Source: Ampullaceana balthica
Taxonomy: Eukaryota; Mollusca; Gastropoda; Lymnaeidae
Direction of reading: 5' to 3'
NCBI GenBank assembly: GCA_944989445.1
Contig: CALYLW010000326.1
Span: forward strand, 45,001 to 109,000
DNA: 64,000 nt
Part shown: positions 61,001-64,000 of the stretch, one piece after another
Position numbering within the stretch: the first letter of the stretch is position 1
Layout: each line of letters begins with the position of its first letter
Notes under the pieces: model-generated
Databases searched by the model: none
Told to the model about the DNA's origin: nothing
What the model saw: only the letters and a program-made list of their open reading frames with translations
Translations under genes and position numbers: made by a program

Positions 61001-61487
61001 TGAATTTGTTCTCTAATAGATTCAAAGTGTCTATAAAAACTAAATGATCAACACAAAAGCATTCTCTTCATTAACCTTTTGAAGCCTGAAGATATTGTTA
61101 ATTGAAAATTTAGCTGATTCAAATCAATAACATTGGACATCTAATGTAAATTACATATAGACCCTTAAAGTAATTTATTATCCTATTCAGATCTGATAAA
61201 ATTCATTCATAGTTATATTGCTTATAAATAATATTAGTTGATTTAGAACTGTTCATTACAATCTTTCTAAAAACCTGGTAGTTTAGTCGACTTCTGAAGT
61301 AATTCCACTGCTGTACACATTCTAAATTTAGGACAACAAGAGCTCACGAATGATCTTGACCAGTGCTAAACCACCACTTCCAAAAACCAGGACCAGTAAC
61401 CCCTCTGCCAGTCCTCGCCATAACCCACGCCCCCCAGGCAGAAGCTCTGCATCAGGACGCAGACATCGACCTCGGACACCCAACTAA
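37834..61487 (+). CDS. Ankyrin-repeat protein, inversin/ANKRD55-like
   Basis: Eighteen coding exons join in phase to 991 residues: 37834-37852, 40169-40289, 40423-40537, 40714-40846, 42043-42171, 42366-42520, 43766-43984, 44276-44351, 49805-49948, 50203-50399, 50907-51110, 51482-51571, 51790-51960, 56406-56856, 57018-57244, 57911-57999, 59020-59299, 61332-61487. Residues 1-110 form a mostly helical start (KDFQKAAAFIHEFLLKLSED). About eight ankyrin repeats follow (roughly 112-395), for example LGRTGIMYAVHFNQHEALQF and NQGRTALHLATMGGHGDVVN. Residues 437-991 are low-complexity: basic, acidic (FEDENDEISE), Pro/Gln-rich and a Lys run. Ankyrin repeats bind other proteins; the partner is unknown. 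The resemblance to inversin/ANKRD55 is in the repeats only, and no IQ motif is visible. Intron 2 uses a GC donor (AG then GCAAGG). Exon 1 holds six codons. Intron 8 is 5.4 kb and filled with repeats. Confidence 0.88.
38405..39270. mobile_element. 866-bp hAT (Charlie-like ends) carrying a nested MITE
   Basis: It starts CAACGGTGGCCAAACTGC and ends GGTCTGGCCACCCCTG, which are inverted copies. GTCTAGAT flanks both sides (38397-38404, 39271-39278), a perfect 8-bp duplication. GATGTGGCTCTCAAAATT near the right end is typical of such elements. No transposase survives. It lies in intron 1 of the ankyrin gene. Confidence 0.88.
39001..39176 (-). mobile_element. 176-bp hAT-like MITE, copy B, nested
   Basis: It begins CAATGTTCCCTCTAAG and ends CTTAAAGGGAACATTG. 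GTGGGGAC flanks both sides (38993-39000, 39177-39184). Relative to copy A at 20555 it is reversed. It sits inside the hAT at 38405-39270 and is therefore the younger insertion. Confidence 0.9.
41201..41794. mobile_element. MITE with GTATATACTCGTTC ends
   Basis: The left end reads ACCGTATATACTCGTTC and the right end GAACGAGTATATACAGT, inverted copies. AGCCGAACCCCCCCCC-type stretches sit inside both ends. No coding capacity. The superfamily is not assigned, and target duplications were not resolved. It lies in intron 4 of the ankyrin gene. Confidence 0.7.
44399..46816. repeat. 22-bp minisatellite, about 110 copies
   Basis: The unit is GTGCTAATGTAGTGACCTGT plus GA or GT. Variants alternate at two places (GACCTG or GATCTG; GTGAGTG or GTGTGTG). 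Shortened units (CTAATGTGATCTG) recur near 45185, 46038 and 46584, and TGTTAGCTAATG variants recur near 45020, 45897 and 46443, so larger blocks were duplicated. It starts 47 bp after exon 8 of the ankyrin gene. Confidence 0.97.
47011..49394 (+). mobile_element. 2.4 kb hAT transposon with ZBED5/SCAND3-like transposase (pseudogene)
   Basis: The ends are CAGGGGTTCCTAACC and GGTTAGGAACCACTG, inverted with one mismatch. CATTAGAC flanks both sides (47003-47010, 49395-49402), a perfect 8-bp duplication. The plus strand carries hAT transposase text across several frames: VRLREHLEKVHPSN (BED-type finger end, near 47700), DESTDVAQCSQILVFLRYV near 48110, THCILHRQALACKTLP near 48390, LYHNEVRWLSMG near 48562, ESDLADKFDCPNFIHYLAYL near 48670, and a C-terminal dimerisation block TLLPFATTCLCDTGFSTL near 49070. 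Stops near 47840 and 48110, and at least one frame break, show it is inactive. Same orientation as the ankyrin gene, in intron 8. Confidence 0.93.
49533..49707. mobile_element. GGCGTCACTAGGGT-type MITE
   Basis: It opens with CAGGCGTCACTAGGGTCGG and closes with GGTGACGCCTCTT, rough inverted copies. CAGACACA and CAGGCACA on the flanks (49525-49532, 49708-49715) look like an 8-bp duplication with one change. The end at 1951-2002 is a relative. It ends about 100 bp before ankyrin exon 9. Confidence 0.65.
52390..53231 (-). mobile_element. Helitron-like element, tandem copy 1
   Basis: On the minus strand it starts TCTATATATATAAG and ends with a GC-rich hairpin (CCCGGGCATAGCCGGG) about 10 bp before CTAG, followed by T. 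The interior has about 500 bp of CAA/GCAACAA repeats (as read on +), then ATTATTTTATGGCGATAATC and a conserved AT-rich block. No Rep/helicase is encoded, so it is non-autonomous. Gln/Asn-rich frames are by-products. Confidence 0.75.
53232..54149 (-). mobile_element. Helitron-like element, tandem copy 2
   Basis: Same plan as copy 1. Its CTAG end directly touches the TC start of copy 1, with no spacer. The hairpin is CCTGGGCGAAGCCGGG, and the CAA-rich interior is longer. Confidence 0.75.
54150..54963 (-). mobile_element. Helitron-like element, tandem copy 3
   Basis: Same plan, with hairpin CCCGGGCAAAGCCGGG. It touches copy 2 directly. Its minus-strand start TCTCTATATATA follows an A, matching the A/T insertion site of Helitrons. 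AT-rich dinucleotide sequence follows to about 55010. Confidence 0.75.
55037..56299. mobile_element. 1.26 kb hAT-like element with CCGATAT-rich ends
   Basis: It starts TAGGGGTCTACCGATAT and ends ATATCGGTAGACCCCTA, a perfect inverted repeat. AGATAAAT flanks both sides (55029-55036, 56300-56307). The left end is repeated about three times (near 55037, 55193, 55347 and decayed at 55500) as a 155-bp unit with TTTGATGACGTCATTCTTAA inside. No transposase. It lies just before ankyrin exon 14. Confidence 0.9.
57245..61331. other. Last introns of the ankyrin gene (exons 16 and 17 lie within)
   Basis: Apart from exons 57911-57999 and 59020-59299 I see only AT-rich intron sequence. The last intron (59300-61331) contains a short exon-like segment near 59812 that does not fit the reading phase. 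Confidence 0.55.
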
Positions 61488-61554
61488 AAATATTTTTGAA
61501 AAATCAGATTATATATTTAACTGTGCCAAACGGGATTTGTTGTAGGAATGTTGA

Positions 61555-61560
61555 AATAAA
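61555..61560 (+). terminator. PolyA signal of the ankyrin gene
   Basis: AATAAA 68 bp after the ankyrin stop codon, the first canonical hexamer downstream. Confidence 0.7.
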
Positions 61561-61874
61561 TTTCATTTTTAAAAGTTTAAACTCCAGATGTTTAAAAAAT
61601 CTGTACCAGTTTGGGAACTCTAATGATATACATTAGTATTGTATACATTTTGTATGGAAGATTCTCATGTTACATTAGTTTACTATAGTTTAAATAAGAC
61701 TGCCTTAATTTAAAATGGCAATTAAGTATTTTTCATTTATTATATTTTCAAAAAGATTATTTTTTAAAGAAAAAGTCCTATTTGCAATTAAGGCTTTTTT
61801 TATGGTTAAACATTTTTTAGATGTTTTTTATATTGATGTATTTCTGAACATTCAGTCCTTAATTCTTGTATTTC

Positions 61875-62352
61875 CAATGTAAGCAAATCATTGATGGTTC
61901 ATTCCAATGTAAGCAATTAATAGATGGTTCATTCCAATGTAAGCAAATAATAGATGGTTCATTCCAATATAAGCAAATAATTGATGGCTCATTCCAATGT
62001 AATTAAATAATTGATGGTTCATTCCAATATAAGCAAATAATAGATGGTTCATTCCAATGTAATTAAATAATTGATGGTTCATTCCAATATAAGCAAATAA
62101 TAGATGGTTCATTCCAATGTAATTAAATAATTGATGGTTCATTCCAATATAAGCAAATAATAGATGGTTCATTCCAATATAAGCAAATAATAGATTGTTC
62201 ATTCCAATGCAATTAAATAATTGATGGTTCATTCCAATATAAGCAAATAATAGATGGTTCATTCCAATATAAGCAAATAATAGATGGTTCATTCCAATGT
62301 AAGCAAATAATTGATGGTTCATTCCAATGTAATTAAATAATTGATGGTTCAT
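61875..62352. repeat. 30-bp minisatellite, about 16 copies
   Basis: The unit core is GATGGTTCATTCCAATGTAA followed by GCAAATAATT or TTAAATAATT. Because 30 is divisible by three, the minus strand stays open for 154 codons with a 10-residue repeat (MNHQLFAYIG). No sign it is a gene. Confidence 0.95.
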
Positions 62353-64000
62353 TTAATGTGTCATTTTAAATTTGAAAATGTTATTATAGTCTGTGCAGCT
62401 TAAAGATTACATTTTTATTTTATAGATCATTGATGTTTGTAAATTCATGTTTAAGCATATAAATCTGTGATATTGGAAAATTTATTTTTTTGTATATATT
62501 ATTTAAAGAAATATTTTTTTTAAACTTGTGATTGCAAAAAATTAATTTTTTGACAAAACTATTTATAATTCATGTTCAATCTTATCAATGTCTTAAATTA
62601 TCAGGTTTCTAACAATGCCACAGCAAGAATTTTCCCCTGGAATAATCTAAAACACCCTATGTATTGATAAAAAAAACAGTGGTGTCCAATTTCCAAATGT
62701 CTTTACTTGTGCCTTTTAAATATCTTAAAGTTCCCAGAGATTTTTTAAAAAATTATCCGAAAACACAATCATAACATGTTCATTGAAATTCCAAATACTT
62801 TGTTGAATCATTCATCAAATTTTTGTATTATTCCATTTTGTATTCATTTTTTTTATTGAATAGTTTCAAATTTTCTAAAATGTAAACAATAGCCTAGCTG
62901 CTTGTCATGATTTTAGTTTTAGGGTCAAATCTTCCAACCAAGAATGTGGTTTTCAGTGCATGTTCACCCCAATAATATCAAAACTGCATTGTGTATACTA
63001 ATAAATCTCAGTTTTTCAGTGACGTTGACATAGATGCAACAATTTTTCTGTCAACTGTCGTCACTGTACTGGTTAGCCTATAGAATTTTCTGAATTAACC
63101 AAAATTTCTTTGGGGTTTTAAGGAAACTATGGATAAAACTTAAATTTAGTAGTAAATCCATTTGCATATAAAATTATCTCCCCTTTTTTAGTGGAAAGAT
63201 GTGAGGCAGGTCCAGAGGGTAGACGGGTTATAGCACTTCAGAGATGAATGATCAAGTGACTGTTAAAATATGGAAAATTAGTTTGATAAGGGGCACAATT
63301 GTTGATGTCAGCATGCGTGTACTTGAAATGTATTGTAAAGATGATATTATTTAAAAAATCTGTATTTCAGATAATTGAACTTTAAGCAATTGAAACATGG
63401 GAGTACTTTTTTATTCTTTCTGTTTGTGGGGAATTTCAGTCTTTAATTTCAAAGAGAAAATTGAGCAGGAAGTCTTTGTTGTTGTAAAATCTTGATTGAA
63501 TGGATGAAATTATTGATTTCTATGTAGGAGAGGAGCTTGTTACAACGTTTTTATTAACTTGCTTTCGTTCCTGTCCGTAACTTTTCAAATTGGCCAACGT
63601 AAAATTAAACCACTTTTGATGGTCCTAGAGATCTGAAAATTTTACCACAGATAGATCTTGGATGACAATGCATTGTATCAAAATTTCAGATCGATCGAAT
63701 GTACCGTAATTAAATTATTGCATTTTTTAGTTTATCTTTATATAGCATCTGTATCCGATTGCCATTGTTGACAGCACGTGCCAGTTCACTCCAGCCCTTG
63801 ATGACCACTCCCCGTGTTTACATCAAGGGGAGTTCAATCAGTTTCAGTCTGTAAACACGCAATGCGTTTAAAGAAATAAAATTTTCGATATACTTTATGA
63901 TTTTACACTTAAACTAAAGAGAATAAAATAAATAGAGTTTAAAATAAGATGTTTAAAAACCACGTTTTTATAAGTGGACTAAAAAGAAGAAAATAATTTA
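62353..64000. other. Downstream flank, no gene recognised
   Basis: AT-rich, without supported exons. A 10-bp perfect inverted repeat (CGTGTTTACA at 63813-63822, TGTAAACACG at 63850-63859) and a smaller ACTCCCC/GGGGAGT pair lie near the right edge and could mark an element running out of the window. Confidence 0.5.

Noticed and set aside
61888..62352. 154-codon minus-strand frame with a 10-residue repeat
   Set aside because: It stays open only because the 30-bp repeat period is a multiple of three; no conserved protein is recognisable.

Overview
The window is a 64 kb piece of an AT-rich metazoan nuclear genome. Genes are split by GT-AG introns and the gaps are packed with non-LTR retrotransposons (LINEs), hAT DNA transposons, Helitron-like elements and simple-sequence arrays. 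There is no operon structure, Shine-Dalgarno signal or CRISPR array. The repeat style (hAT-rich, several LINE clades, long tandem arrays, Helitrons with a CTAG end) suggests an invertebrate, possibly a mollusc or other lophotrochozoan. That placement is inference and weak; the host proteins do not settle it.

Three host genes can be assembled exon by exon with consistent reading phase. (1) 11404-21610 (+): a secreted protein of 316 residues with a signal peptide and two fasciclin (FAS1) domains, seven coding exons. A TATA-bearing non-coding first exon may lie near 10000. (2) 28473-37335 (-): a complete 328-residue catalytic subunit of protein phosphatase 1, seven exons, all metal and catalytic residues present. 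(3) 37834-61487 (+): an ankyrin-repeat protein of 991 residues, inversin/ANKRD55-like, 18 coding exons, with a proline-rich tail and a polyA signal at 61555. Genes 2 and 3 are head to head, with 498 bp between start codons and a CCAAT/YY1-like site between them.

Layout. 1-2000: dead LINE and hAT fragments. 2003-4264: a stretch with no cytosine on the + strand, made of TATG repeats around a 1.1 kb GGGT-rich core. 4385-6415: a 310-bp tandem repeat and a 32-bp minisatellite. 6.4-11 kb: mostly non-coding, with one terminal-inverted-repeat element. 11.4-21.7 kb: FAS1 gene, with introns holding a 480-bp tandem repeat, two LINE insertions with target duplications, a Helitron end and a small hAT element. 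22.6-25.9 kb: a 565-bp hAT-like element and a 2.5 kb LINE. 28.4-37.3 kb: PP1, whose introns hold an antisense LINE joined to a hAT fragment and a long-TIR element. 37.8-61.5 kb: ankyrin gene, whose introns hold nested hATs, a 2.4 kb minisatellite, a decayed hAT with transposase, three abutting Helitrons and a 1.26 kb hAT. The last 2.5 kb has a 30-bp minisatellite and no gene.

I find no convincing new defence or signalling system. The most notable structures are the spacer-free Helitron tandem array, the C-free G-rich block, the higher-order 22-bp minisatellite, and a dense set of hAT insertions with readable 8-bp target duplications.
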